From CAWDAQ01 sp963800325 (GTDB taxonomy: Bacteria > Actinomycetota > Actinomycetes > Actinomycetales > Dermatophilaceae): a stretch of DNA of 64,000 bases. The notes beneath the pieces are model-generated. The model had not been told where the DNA came from, did not search any database, and saw nothing but the letters and a program-made list of their open reading frames with translations. Shown one piece after another: positions 36,169 through 44,678 of the stretch. Each line of letters starts with the position of its first letter. The stretch's first letter is position 1. A program made the position numbers and the translations under genes. The stretch spans positions 248,001 through 312,000 of the forward strand of contig CAWDAQ010000006.1 of NCBI GenBank assembly GCA_963800325.1, written 5' to 3'.

Positions 36169-36671
36169 GCACCCCGTACCGGATCCTCGTCGTCTGCACC
36201 GGCAACATCTGCCGCTCGGCCATGGCCGAGTTCCTCCTCCGCGAACGCCTCCGGGAGGCCGGTCTGGACGACCGGGTCCTCGTCGACTCGGCGGGGGTCA
36301 GCGACGAGGAGGCGGGAAACCCCGCCGACCCGCGCACGGTCGAGGCGCTGCGTCGTCGCGGCCACGACGACACCGGATGGTCCGACCACGTCGCCCGCCA
36401 GGTGGAGCCGGAGTGGCTCGCCGAGCGGGACCTCGTGCTCGCCGCCACCCGTGGCCACCTGCGCCGGCTGCAGCGCCTCGCCGGGCCCGACGAGCAGGAC
36501 CGCCTCCGGCTGGTGCGGGAGTTCGACGAGGAGTCCCGGGCCGCGGGCGACCTCGAGATGGACGACCCGTGGTACGGCGGGACCGACAGCTTCGACCAGA
36601 CCTACGACGAGCTCGTCGCGTCGATCCCGGGCATCCTCGACCACGTCCGCCGGGAGGTCGACGGGACCTGA
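36165..36671 (+). CDS. Low-molecular-weight protein-tyrosine phosphatase
   Basis: A 168-aa cytosolic phosphatase of the LMW-PTP family (Wzb/PtpA type). The P-loop CTGNICRS lies at residues 11-18, matching CX5R. The general-acid loop is DDPWYGG near residue 130, with the catalytic Asp before PWY. The GTG start overlaps the previous gene's stop by 4 nt. No tyrosine kinase or exopolysaccharide genes are nearby, so its target is open. Confidence 0.93.
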   Translation: MSTPYRILVVCTGNICRSAMAEFLLRERLREAGLDDRVLVDSAGVSDEEAGNPADPRTVEALRRRGHDDTGWSDHVARQVEPEWLAERDLVLAATRGHLRRLQRLAGPDEQDRLRLVREFDEESRAAGDLEMDDPWYGGTDSFDQTYDELVASIPGILDHVRREVDGT

Positions 36672-36722
36672 GGAGTCCCCGCCCGGGCAGCCGGCCCGTC
36701 GCGTTCTGGGAGGATGAGCGCC

Positions 36723-38132
36723 ATGGCCTCGCTCGCTGACGTGACCCCCCCGATCCCCCTCGGCGCGCTCGACGGCCGCTACCGGCGCGCCGTCGCCCCC
36801 CTGGTGGACCACCTCTCCGAGCCGGCCCTGAACCGCGAGCGGATCCACGTCGAGGTCGAGTGGCTCATCCACCTCACCGACCACGAGGTCGTCCCCGGGG
36901 TTCGCCGTCTCACCGAGCCGGAGAGGGCCGCGCTGCGGGAGGTCGTGCCGACGTTCGGCCCGGACCAGATCGAGGAGCTGGCCGCGACCGAGCGGGTCAC
37001 CCAGCACGACGTCAAGGCGGTCGAGTACTTCCTCAAGACGCGGCTCGCGCAGATCGCCCCCGCGCCCGAGGACGCGGGGCTGGGCGAGCTCGTCCACTTC
37101 TGCTGCACCAGCGAGGACGTCAACAACCTCTCCTACGCCCTCATGGTGCGCGGCGCGGTGACGGGTGTGTGGCTGCCCCGGGCCACCGAGGTCGTCGACC
37201 AGCTCGCCGCGATGGCCGAGGAGCTGCGCTCGGTGCCCGTGCTCGCGCACACCCACGGCCAGCCGGCGACGCCGACGACGATGGGCAAGGAGCTCGCCGT
37301 GCTCGCCTTCCGGCTGCGTCGCCAGCTGGGCCGGGTGCGCTCGGCCGAGTACCTCGGCAAGCTCAACGGCGCGACCGGCACGTTCGGGGCGCACGTCGCC
37401 GCGGTCCCCGAGGCGGACTGGCCCGAGGTGAGCCGGACGTTCGTGGAGGGACTCGGCCTGACGTGGAACCCCCTGACCACGCAGATCGAGAGCCACGACT
37501 GGCAGGCCGAGGTCTACGCCGACCTCGCCCGGTTCAACCGGGTGCTCCACAACCTCTGCACCGACGTCTGGTCCTACATCTCGCTCGGCTACTTCGCCCA
37601 GGTCCGCGGCCAGGGCACGGTCGGGTCGAGCACGATGCCGCACAAGGTCAACCCCATCCGGTTCGAGAACGCGGAGGCCAACCTCGAGGTCGCCAACGCC
37701 CTCCTCGACGTCCTCGCCTCGACGCTGGTCACCTCCCGGCTGCAGCGCGACCTCACCGACTCCTCGATGCAACGCAACATCGGCACCGCCCTCGGGCACG
37801 GCCTGCTCGCCCTCGACAACGTCAGCCGCGGCCTCGCCGGGCTCGACGCCGTGCCCGAGGCGATGGCCGCCGACCTCGAGCGGAACTGGGAGGTGCTCGG
37901 AGAGCCGGTGCAGTCGGCGATGCGGGCCCTCGGCGCCCGGGGCGTGACCGGCATGGAGAACCCGTACGAGCGGCTGAAGGACCTCACCCGGGGTCGACGC
38001 ACCACCGGGGAGGACCTGCGCGCCTTCGTCGACGGACTCGGGCTGCCCGAGGACGTCGCCGCGCGGCTGCGGGAGCTCACCCCCCAGACGTACGTCGGGC
38101 TGGCCCCGGAGCTCGTGGACCACCTGCGCTGA
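36723..38132 (+). CDS. purB: Adenylosuccinate lyase
   Basis: A 469-aa fumarase/aspartase-superfamily lyase acting twice in purine synthesis (SAICAR to AICAR, adenylosuccinate to AMP). The superfamily signature GSSTMPHKVNPIRFENAEAN lies near residue 300. THGQPATPTTMGKELAV carries a catalytic His, and CCTSEDVNNLSYA marks the first conserved region. It resembles the longer E. coli-type PurB. The ATG at 36723 has GGGAGG 9 nt upstream; the ATG at 36714 touches that RBS and was rejected. Confidence 0.97.
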   Translation: MASLADVTPPIPLGALDGRYRRAVAPLVDHLSEPALNRERIHVEVEWLIHLTDHEVVPGVRRLTEPERAALREVVPTFGPDQIEELAATERVTQHDVKAVEYFLKTRLAQIAPAPEDAGLGELVHFCCTSEDVNNLSYALMVRGAVTGVWLPRATEVVDQLAAMAEELRSVPVLAHTHGQPATPTTMGKELAVLAFRLRRQLGRVRSAEYLGKLNGATGTFGAHVAAVPEADWPEVSRTFVEGLGLTWNPLTTQIESHDWQAEVYADLARFNRVLHNLCTDVWSYISLGYFAQVRGQGTVGSSTMPHKVNPIRFENAEANLEVANALLDVLASTLVTSRLQRDLTDSSMQRNIGTALGHGLLALDNVSRGLAGLDAVPEAMAADLERNWEVLGEPVQSAMRALGARGVTGMENPYERLKDLTRGRRTTGEDLRAFVDGLGLPEDVAARLRELTPQTYVGLAPELVDHLR

Positions 38133-38143
38133 CCCGGACCCCC

Positions 38144-38701
38144 GTGCCGCGGCTGCTGCTCCTCAACGGCCTGCCCGGGGTGGGCAAGTCGACGCTCGCG
38201 CGCCGGTACGCCGCCGACCACCCGATGGCCCTCGTGCTCGACGTCGACGTCGTCCGGGGCCTCCTCGGACGGTGGCGCGCCGACCCCCACCGGGCAGGGC
38301 TGCTCGCCCGGGAGGTCGCCCTCGCGGGGGCGCGGGCGCACCTGGGCGGCGGGCACGACGTCGTCGTCCCCCAGCTCGTGGCCCGCGAGCCGTTCCTGCT
38401 CGCCCTCGACCGGCTCGCGGCGGACACCGGCAGCCGGTTCGACGAGGTCGTCCTCGACGCCGACGTCGACGAGCTCGCCGACCGGCTGCGCCGCCGCACC
38501 GAGCGGGGAGAACGCCCCGAGCACGACGACGCCGCGCACCTGCTGGGAGCCGGGGGCGCCACCCCCGACGGGCTGGCCGCGACCCGGGACCGGCTCGAGG
38601 GCCTGCTCGCCGGCCGCCCGGGTGCCGTCCGGGTCGCCGTCGTCCCGGGCGACGTGGAGGCCACGTGGCTGCGGCTCGGGGCCGCCCTCAGGACAGGATG
38701 A
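38144..38701 (+). CDS. Small P-loop kinase / AAA ATPase
   Basis: A 185-aa protein with Walker A GLPGVGKSTLARR at residues 9-21 and VLDVDVVRGLLGRW soon after, the layout of nucleoside or small-molecule kinases (zeta-toxin/AAA_33 like). A RRRTERGERPEHDD lid-like basic segment follows. The substrate cannot be told. GTG start 11 nt after purB, so it may share that transcript. The 3' end overlaps the convergent transglutaminase-like gene by 14 nt. Confidence 0.78.
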   Translation: MPRLLLLNGLPGVGKSTLARRYAADHPMALVLDVDVVRGLLGRWRADPHRAGLLAREVALAGARAHLGGGHDVVVPQLVAREPFLLALDRLAADTGSRFDEVVLDADVDELADRLRRRTERGERPEHDDAAHLLGAGGATPDGLAATRDRLEGLLAGRPGAVRVAVVPGDVEATWLRLGAALRTG

Positions 38702-39575
38702 CGGCCTCGGTGTGATCCTCCTCCGGCAGGGCCGGGTCCACGACGGCCGTGACCTCGAGCCGCTCGAGGCGGAAGTCACCCTCCTGGACGGTGAGGAAGG
38801 CCGTGTCCGCGGCGTCCCGCCCGGTGGCGATCCGCAGCATCGAGCGGCGGGGCGCGAGCCGGGTCGCGTCGACGACGTGCCAGGCCCCGTCGACCCACGC
38901 CTCGACGACGGCGTGGAAGTCCATCGGCCGCAGGCCCGGGGCGTACACCGAGACCAGTCGGGCCGGGACGTCCCACGCCCGCAGCAGGGCGACGACGAGG
39001 TGGGCGAAGTCGCGGCAGACCCCGGCCCGGGAGAGGTAGGTGTCGACCGCGCCGTCGGTCGGACGGCTCGACCCGCTGATGTAGGCGATGTTGTCGTGGA
39101 CCCAGTCCCCGACGGCCGTGACGAGCTCGAGCCCGGTCAGGCCCCCGAACTCGGCGCGGGCGACCTGGAACAGCCGGTCGTGCTCGGCGTACCGGCTCGG
39201 CCGCAGGTACGTGATCCGGTCCACCGCGTCGAGGGGGGGCGGCTCGGCGCGGCCGTGGACGGTGGCCCGGTACTCGATCCGCACCCGCCCGCCGGGCACC
39301 CCGGCGGCGTGGTGGAGCCGGGTGCCGTGGGGACCGACGAGCTCGCCCACCCCGACCGTCGTGTCGTCGACCCGGAGGGAGACCTCCTCCTCGACGAGCT
39401 CCGGCCCCGGGGCCACCCCGACCGAGAGGATGAGCTCGGCCGTCCCGTGGAGGGTGCCGGTGACGACGCAGCCGACCGTGCGGCTCGAGGGCGCCGCACC
39501 ACCCGGCGACCCACCCGGCGCCTCGTCCGGCACAGGGGCGGGGGCGGAGGGCGCGGGCTGCGGGGCGGAGGACAT
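38688..39575 (-). CDS. Transglutaminase-like cysteine protease family protein
   Basis: A 295-aa protein. The N-terminal 40 residues are Pro/Ala/Gly-rich. A beta-rich domain around residues 45-145 resembles the transglutaminase N-terminal domain. The core carries the catalytic triad: Cys in AGVCRDFAHL, His in DFHAVVEAW, Asp in WHVVDATRLAPR. No signal peptide, so probably cytosolic. In bacteria such proteins are peptidases or amide hydrolases of mostly unknown role. ATG preceded by GGGGG. Confidence 0.88.
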   Translation of the reverse strand: MSSAPQPAPSAPAPVPDEAPGGSPGGAAPSSRTVGCVVTGTLHGTAELILSVGVAPGPELVEEEVSLRVDDTTVGVGELVGPHGTRLHHAAGVPGGRVRIEYRATVHGRAEPPPLDAVDRITYLRPSRYAEHDRLFQVARAEFGGLTGLELVTAVGDWVHDNIAYISGSSRPTDGAVDTYLSRAGVCRDFAHLVVALLRAWDVPARLVSVYAPGLRPMDFHAVVEAWVDGAWHVVDATRLAPRRSMLRIATGRDAADTAFLTVQEGDFRLERLEVTAVVDPALPEEDHTEAVILS

Positions 39576-39664
39576 CCCCCAAGTATGCGGGGTGGGCCCC
39601 CGAGGGGAGGGCACGGGGCAGCGGGACGCGGTCCGGTGGCGTGGACCCGTGAGAAGCGCCGGGC

Positions 39665-39681
39665 ATACCCTCCGGGGGTAT
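39665..39681. promoter_or_regulatory. CsoR-type operator in the csoR promoter
   Basis: ATACCC-TCCGG-GGGTAT is a 17-bp interrupted inverted repeat with perfect 6-bp arms, 39 bp before the csoR start. Copper-sensing CsoR repressors bind sites with A/T-flanked C-tracts and G-tracts of this form (family knowledge), so autoregulation is likely. Confidence 0.75.
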
Positions 39682-39719
39682 TCTGGTCCGGTCTGCCGTC
39701 GACGGGAAGCGAGGACGCC

Positions 39720-40001
39720 GTGGCCGGGTACACCGGGAGCCGGGAGGACTACCTCCGCAGGCTGGGCCGCATCGAGGGACAGGTCCGCGGGATCGCGCGG
39801 ATGGTCGAGGAGGACACGTACTGCATCGACGTGCTCACCCAGGTCAGCGCCGTGACCAAGGCGCTCCAGGCGGTGAGCCTCGGCCTGCTCGAGGACCACA
39901 TCGGGCACTGCGTGGTCGAGGCCGCACAGACCTCGGACGAGGCGGCCGAGGACAAGGTGCGGGAGGCCTCGGACGCGATCGCCCGGCTCGTGCGGAGCTG
40001 A
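39720..40001 (+). CDS. csoR: CsoR-family metal-sensing repressor
   Basis: A 93-aa all-helical tetrameric repressor (DUF156 fold). It has the copper-binding set Tyr34-Cys35, His60 and Cys64, matching the C-H-C ligands of CsoR. LRRLGRIEGQVRGIARMVEE is the typical first helix with DNA-contacting basic residues. Copper binding should release it from the operator just upstream. GTG start with GAGG 5 nt away. No copper ATPase or chaperone lies next to it in the window, so its targets must be elsewhere. Confidence 0.92.
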   Translation: MAGYTGSREDYLRRLGRIEGQVRGIARMVEEDTYCIDVLTQVSAVTKALQAVSLGLLEDHIGHCVVEAAQTSDEAAEDKVREASDAIARLVRS

Positions 40002-40012
40002 GGCCCCGGCTC

Positions 40013-40657
40013 TCAGACGGTGACCGGGCCGTCCGGGGTGGAGAAGGTCACCGCCATCAGGCCGGGGGTCCCGTGCGGGGCGATGAAGGTGAAGTTGATC
40101 GCGTTCGAGGTCTCGCCGGCCGGGAACCCGAGCCAGTCGCGCACCCTCGCCGGGTCCCCGGCGATCGTCAGCGAGTCGATGCCCACGCCGTCCCCGCCGC
40201 CGTCGGAGGGGTGCATCGAGCCGTCGTCCCAGCAGACGTAGAACGGCAGCTGGGGGTCGGACATCAGGCCACGGACCCCGAGCTGGTGCCAGTGGTACTC
40301 GCGGCCGTCGGCGACGCGCCGCATCCCCTCGACCGCCTGCCGGCCGAGCCGGCGCTCGATCGGGGCGAGGTCCTCGACGCGGACGACCCAGCCCAGCCAG
40401 CCGCCGCCGGCCTCGGACCGGGCCCGGACCGCCTGGCCGAAGGGCGCCTTGTCGGCAGCCGGGTGGTCGAGGACCTCGACGACCTCGAGGTAGCGGCCCT
40501 CCGCGAGAGGGAAGGTGAGGTTGCGGGTCCCGAAGCGGGCATGGATTCCCCCGTCGACCGGTTCGACACCGATCAGCTTCGCGAGACGCCCGGCAGTGGC
40601 GTGCAACCCGTCGTGCTCCGCGGCATACGAAACGTGGTCAACTCGCATGTCACTCAT
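40013..40657 (-). CDS. VOC / glyoxalase-like domain protein
   Basis: A 214-aa protein of the glyoxalase-like class (PF13468 type). It opens MRVDHVSYAA, the first beta strand with its metal-site-like His. RYLEVVEVLDHP is a further core strand, and WLGWVVRVEDL and GDGVGIDSLTIAGD begin the second half, so two beta-alpha-beta-beta-beta modules seem to be present. No signal peptide. Substrate unknown. The start may be the ATG at 40657 or 40648. Confidence 0.85.
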   Translation of the reverse strand: MSDMRVDHVSYAAEHDGLHATAGRLAKLIGVEPVDGGIHARFGTRNLTFPLAEGRYLEVVEVLDHPAADKAPFGQAVRARSEAGGGWLGWVVRVEDLAPIERRLGRQAVEGMRRVADGREYHWHQLGVRGLMSDPQLPFYVCWDDGSMHPSDGGGDGVGIDSLTIAGDPARVRDWLGFPAGETSNAINFTFIAPHGTPGLMAVTFSTPDGPVTV

Positions 40658-40780
40658 CGTGACACACCCGAGACGGTGCTCCTGACCAGGGTCGCGCCCG
40701 CCTCACCAGCCACACCGGCCACTCCGGTTCCACCGCCGCGGGTGGGACGGACCGGGTCGGGCGGCCCTCGCCGAGGCCGC

Positions 40781-41614
40781 TCAGGTCCGCGGGGACCGGG
40801 CACGGCGGCGCTGCCGGACCGCCTCGTAGACGACGACGGCGGCCGAGGTCGCGACGTTGAGGGAGTTCGCCCGCCCGACCATGGGGATGCGCACCCGGTG
40901 GGTCGCGGCGGCGAGCAGCTCCTCGTCCAGGCCGTGCTTCTCGGCGCCGACGGCGATCGCGACGTCCCCGGTGTAGTCGACGTCGGTGTGGTCGAGGTCG
41001 GTCTCCGGGGTGGTCGCGACGAGGGTGACCCCGTGCTGCCCGAGCCAGGCGAGCACCTCCGGGGTCGTCGCGCTCGCGACCGGGACGGCGTACACCGTGC
41101 CCTTGCTCGCCCGGACGAGGTTCGGGTTGCCCCAGTCGGTCACCGGGTCGACGGCGACGACGGCGCCGACCCCCGCGGCGTCCGCGGTCCGCAGCATCGC
41201 CCCGAGGTTGCCCGGCTTCTCGACCCCCTGGCAGAGCAGGGTCATGCCGCTCGTGCCGGCTCCGGAGGGGTCGAGGTCCTCGAGGCGGCGCTCCACCGAC
41301 CCGACGACGGCGAGGAACCCGTCGGGTCCCTCCCGGTAGGCGACCCGCTCGAACGCGGCCCGGCCGAGGCGGATGACCTCGCCGCCGAGCTCGCGCACCC
41401 GGGCCACGGTGGCCGCCCGGGCGCCCGGGTCGGGCATGAGCTCCGGGCAGTGGAACAGCACCCGCGGCCGGACCCCGGCGTCGAGGGCGAGGTCGAGCTC
41501 CTCGTAGCCCTCCACGAGGGTCTCGCCCGCCTGCTCCCGCGTGCGGCGGCGTCGGAGGCCGGCGACCGCCTTCAGGCGGGGGTTCGACGGGGAGGTGATG
41601 TGCAGCTCGTCCAT
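40781..41614 (-). CDS. TrmH-family RNA 2'-O-methyltransferase (SpoU type)
   Basis: A 277-aa SPOUT methyltransferase. The N-terminal substrate-binding domain begins ITSPSNPRLKAVAGLRRRRTRE. The trefoil-knot SAM domain has the three motifs: GVEKPGNLGAMLRTADAAG (motif 1, catalytic Arg in LRTADA), VAIAVGAEKHGLDEE (motif 2) and RIPMVGRANSLNVATSAAVV (motif 3). It should methylate a ribose in rRNA or tRNA; the specific base is not evident. It lies head to head with the PAP2 gene, 66 nt apart, with no clear RBS. Confidence 0.93.
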   Translation of the reverse strand: MDELHITSPSNPRLKAVAGLRRRRTREQAGETLVEGYEELDLALDAGVRPRVLFHCPELMPDPGARAATVARVRELGGEVIRLGRAAFERVAYREGPDGFLAVVGSVERRLEDLDPSGAGTSGMTLLCQGVEKPGNLGAMLRTADAAGVGAVVAVDPVTDWGNPNLVRASKGTVYAVPVASATTPEVLAWLGQHGVTLVATTPETDLDHTDVDYTGDVAIAVGAEKHGLDEELLAAATHRVRIPMVGRANSLNVATSAAVVVYEAVRQRRRARSPRT

Positions 41615-41680
41615 GGTGGGCACATCGTCGCACCACCCCGACGCGTTCCGTCCCTCCCCCGGGACGGGAGAATCACGGCC

Positions 41681-42349
41681 ATGGCCTCCTCCCGGATCCT
41701 CGTCGTGCTCCGGTGGCTGCGGCCGCTCGCGTACGCCGGGCTCCTCATGGCGCTGCTCGCGCGGCTCGGCAGCCGGGTGCTGCTGACCTCGGACGCCGTG
41801 ACGTCGTGGGACGCCCGCGTCGTCGACCGGGCGACGACGTGGAGCGGCGGTCACCCGGGACTGGTCGACGTGCTGCGGGTGTGGCAGGCCCTGACCGAGC
41901 CGTGGGTCCTGCAGGGGATCGTCCTCGTCACCGCGGCGGCCCTCTGGACCCGGGGGGTGCGGCGCCGGCGGTGCGCCTGGGTGGCGCTGACCTCGCTGGC
42001 GACGTGGCTGCTCGCCTTCCTCGCCAAGCTCGCCGTCGACCGGCCGCGACCGAGCCCGCCGCACCCGGTCGAGGTGCTCGGCGGGCTGAGCTTCCCCTCG
42101 GGCCACGCGACGAACGCCGCCGCGGCGGCGACCCTGTTCCTCGTCCTCGTCTGGCCCCTGGTCGCCTCGGCCGCGGCCCGTGCGGGCCTCGTCGTCGGGG
42201 CGGTCCTCCTCGTCGCCGGGACGATGCTCGACCGCGTCCTGCTCGGCGCCCACTACCCGACCGACGTGCTCGCCGGCCTCGTCCTCGGGGTGGGGATGGC
42301 CGCGGTGTCGTGGGCCGGCCGGGTCCGCACCTCGGGTCGTCTCGGGTGA
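41681..42349 (+). CDS. PAP2-superfamily membrane phosphatase
   Basis: A 222-aa integral membrane protein with about six helices. The three PAP2 phosphatase motifs are visible: KLAVDRPRP, FPSGHATNAA, and RVLLGAHYPTDV with the catalytic His. Such enzymes dephosphorylate undecaprenyl pyrophosphate or phosphatidate-type lipids. ATG with GGGAG 10 nt upstream. It converges with the APC permease gene, with 10 nt between the stops. Confidence 0.92.
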   Translation: MASSRILVVLRWLRPLAYAGLLMALLARLGSRVLLTSDAVTSWDARVVDRATTWSGGHPGLVDVLRVWQALTEPWVLQGIVLVTAAALWTRGVRRRRCAWVALTSLATWLLAFLAKLAVDRPRPSPPHPVEVLGGLSFPSGHATNAAAAATLFLVLVWPLVASAAARAGLVVGAVLLVAGTMLDRVLLGAHYPTDVLAGLVLGVGMAAVSWAGRVRTSGRLG

Positions 42350-42359
42350 GCGCGCCCGC

Positions 42360-43769
42360 TCAGCGGGCGCGGCCGACCTTGGCCAGCAGGGCCTCCTCGG
42401 CGTCCGGACCGCCGCCGACCTCGGGCACCCGGACGAGGAACACGACCCCGACCAACCACCAGGCGAGCAGGACGACCCACTCCGCGGGCCACGACAGCGC
42501 CGCCGGCATCCCGGGCAGGTAGAGCACCGCGAGCCCCACCGACAGCAGGACGGCGGCGATGCCCGTGGCGCCACCGCCGGGGGCACGGAACGGGCGGTCC
42601 ATCCCGGGCTCGCGCCGGCGGAGGAGGACGAAGCTGAGCGAGACCATGAGGTAGGCGAGGACGATGCTCAGCCCGCCGGCGTCGACCATCCACACGAGGG
42701 TCTGGCGCCCGAAGAACGGGGCGAGCACCGAGAGCAGCCCGATGAAGAGGATCGCGTTGCCCGGGGTCCGGTAGCGCGGGTGGAGCCGGCCGAACCAGGC
42801 CGGGATCATCCCGGAGCGGGCGAGGGCGTACACCAGCCTGCTGGCGCCGAGCAGGAACCCGTTCCACGAGGTGAGGATGCCCGCGATGCCGCCGAGGACG
42901 AGCACGTTGCCCATGACGTCGCTGTTCCACAGCGCGGCCATCCCGTCGGCGGCGGCGAGGTCGGACCGGGCGAGCTCGTGGGCCGGCAGGGCGGAGCCGA
43001 CGGTGACCATGATGAGGACGTACCAGACGACCGCGAGGCCCACGGAGACGAGCAGGAGCTGGCCGATCTTGCGGAACGGGAGGTTGATCTCCTCCGCGGA
43101 CTGGGGGATGACGTCGAACCCGACGAAGAGGAACGGGGTGGCGACGACGACGGAGATGATGCCGGCCACGCCCCCGGTGAAGGCGGGGGACATGTTCGCC
43201 GTGTCCCCGCCGACGAAGGAGCCGAGGAGCAGGCAGACCCCGACGGCGCTGAGGACGACGACGGCGATGGTCTGGAACACCGCGGCCGGCCGGATCCCGA
43301 CGTAGTTCACGACGGTCATCAGGAGCGCGGCGAGGACCCCGACGGCGACGAACGTCCCGTAGACGTCGTACCCGGCGATGGTCCACATCTTCCCGGCGAG
43401 CATCCCGTCGAAGAGGTACGTCATCGTCTGGGGCAGCGCGACCGCCTCGAAGGCGACGACCGAGACGTAGCCGAGGATCAGCGTCCACGACGTGAAGAAC
43501 GCCGCCCGGGAGCCGATGGCGCGCAGGACGTAGTTGTGCTCCCCGCCGACGTGGGGCATGGCGGAGACCAGCTCGGCGTAGGTGAGCCCGACGAGCGCGA
43601 CGACGATCCCGCCGATGAGGAACGCGACGACGGTTCCGAGCGTCCCGGCGCCCTCGAGGAAGTCCCCGGTGAGGACGATCCAGCCGAACCCGATCATCGC
43701 GCCGAAGGCGACGACGATCGTGTCCCACCGGCCGAGGATGCGGGTGAGGGAGGCGTCCGATTCGGTCAT
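42360..43769 (-). CDS. APC-superfamily amino acid permease
   Basis: A 469-aa transporter with about 12 membrane helices. The first helix has TIVVAFGAMIGFGWIVLTGD, the unwound substrate and cation loop of the APC fold. TYAELVSAMPHVGGEHNYVLRA is the family's intracellular landmark after helix 2. Acidic and polar positions occur in FVGFDVIPQSAEEI. Substrate not predictable beyond amino acids or related amines. The 117 bp upstream, before the DUF1206 stop, holds no gene I can defend. Confidence 0.92.
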   Translation of the reverse strand: MTESDASLTRILGRWDTIVVAFGAMIGFGWIVLTGDFLEGAGTLGTVVAFLIGGIVVALVGLTYAELVSAMPHVGGEHNYVLRAIGSRAAFFTSWTLILGYVSVVAFEAVALPQTMTYLFDGMLAGKMWTIAGYDVYGTFVAVGVLAALLMTVVNYVGIRPAAVFQTIAVVVLSAVGVCLLLGSFVGGDTANMSPAFTGGVAGIISVVVATPFLFVGFDVIPQSAEEINLPFRKIGQLLLVSVGLAVVWYVLIMVTVGSALPAHELARSDLAAADGMAALWNSDVMGNVLVLGGIAGILTSWNGFLLGASRLVYALARSGMIPAWFGRLHPRYRTPGNAILFIGLLSVLAPFFGRQTLVWMVDAGGLSIVLAYLMVSLSFVLLRRREPGMDRPFRAPGGGATGIAAVLLSVGLAVLYLPGMPAALSWPAEWVVLLAWWLVGVVFLVRVPEVGGGPDAEEALLAKVGRAR

Positions 43770-43886
43770 GCCCGGTGTCTAGCAGCGACGTCGTGGGCCG
43801 GCAACCCGAACTCGGCGGGTCAGGGCTTGTCGGAGAGGGTCTGGGCGGCGGGGGTCGGCGCGCGGTCAGGGGCGGACGGCCCCGGG

Positions 43887-44678
43887 TCAGGTGCGCATGT
43901 GGCGGGCCCGGGCGAAGCTGTACAGACCGAACGCGGCGAACCCGAGGGCGACGGCGGTCAGCAGCCAGGCCCCGTACGGCTGGCCGAGCAGCGCGTGGAG
44001 GGCGCCGTCGAGCCCGCGGGCCTTGCCCGGCTCGTGCTTCCACGCCGCGACGGCGAACAGCACGCCGACGATGCCGAGCGCGACGCCCTTGGCGACGTAG
44101 CCGTACGTCGCGGCCGTCACCGCCCACGTGCCCGGGTCGTCCTCGAGGTCGTCGAGGAAGCGGTTGGCGATGCCCTTGCGCAGGTGGTAGAGCCCCGCGA
44201 CGACGAAACCCGCCCCGACGACGGCGACGATGACCGGCCCCCCCGGGGCCTGCATGAGGCGCTGGGTGGTGTCGACGCTCGACTGCTGGGAGTTGCGTCC
44301 CTGCCCGCTGACGAAGCTGAACGTCGTCCACGCGAACGCGATGTAGAGCCCCGCCTTGCCCGCCGACTTCACCCGCTCGGTCTTCGTGTCCGGCGCGATG
44401 TGACCCACGGCCGCGTCGGCGAGGTAGAACACCGCGAGCGCGAGGAACGCCGCCGCCATGACGGTCAGCAGCAGGTGGCCGCCCGGCTTGCTCGCCATCG
44501 TCCGGAGGGCTCCGGACTGGCTGAGGCTCTCGTTGTCGGAGAACCACGCGACCCGGATCGCGAGGTAGCCGATGACGAGGTGGATGAGCCCGAGGACGGC
44601 GTAGCCGATCCGGGCCCCCGTCTCGACCGCGGGGTGGTTGCCGGTGCTGCGCACCGCCTGGCGGGCCTCGTCCGTCAT
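43887..44678 (-). CDS. DUF1206 membrane protein
   Basis: A 263-aa integral membrane protein of the DUF1206 family. It is built from three similar repeats of about 75 residues, each with two hydrophobic helices; repeat starts are marked by ARIGYAVLGLIHLVIGYLAI, KSAGKAGLYIAFAWTTFSF and YVAKGVALGIVGVLFAVAAW. Function unknown. The ATG overlaps the stop codon of the HAD gene (ATGA), so it is the last gene of that operon. Confidence 0.9.
   Translation of the reverse strand: MTDEARQAVRSTGNHPAVETGARIGYAVLGLIHLVIGYLAIRVAWFSDNESLSQSGALRTMASKPGGHLLLTVMAAAFLALAVFYLADAAVGHIAPDTKTERVKSAGKAGLYIAFAWTTFSFVSGQGRNSQQSSVDTTQRLMQAPGGPVIVAVVGAGFVVAGLYHLRKGIANRFLDDLEDDPGTWAVTAATYGYVAKGVALGIVGVLFAVAAWKHEPGKARGLDGALHALLGQPYGAWLLTAVALGFAAFGLYSFARARHMRT

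Noticed and set aside
38688..38701. 14-bp convergent overlap of the kinase and transglutaminase-like genes as an anomaly
   Set aside because: Short tail-to-tail overlaps are common in compact genomes and both proteins are complete.
43770..43886. A short open stretch between the APC permease and the DUF1206 gene
   Set aside because: It ends in a plausible-looking short tail but has no start, RBS or similarity that I can defend.
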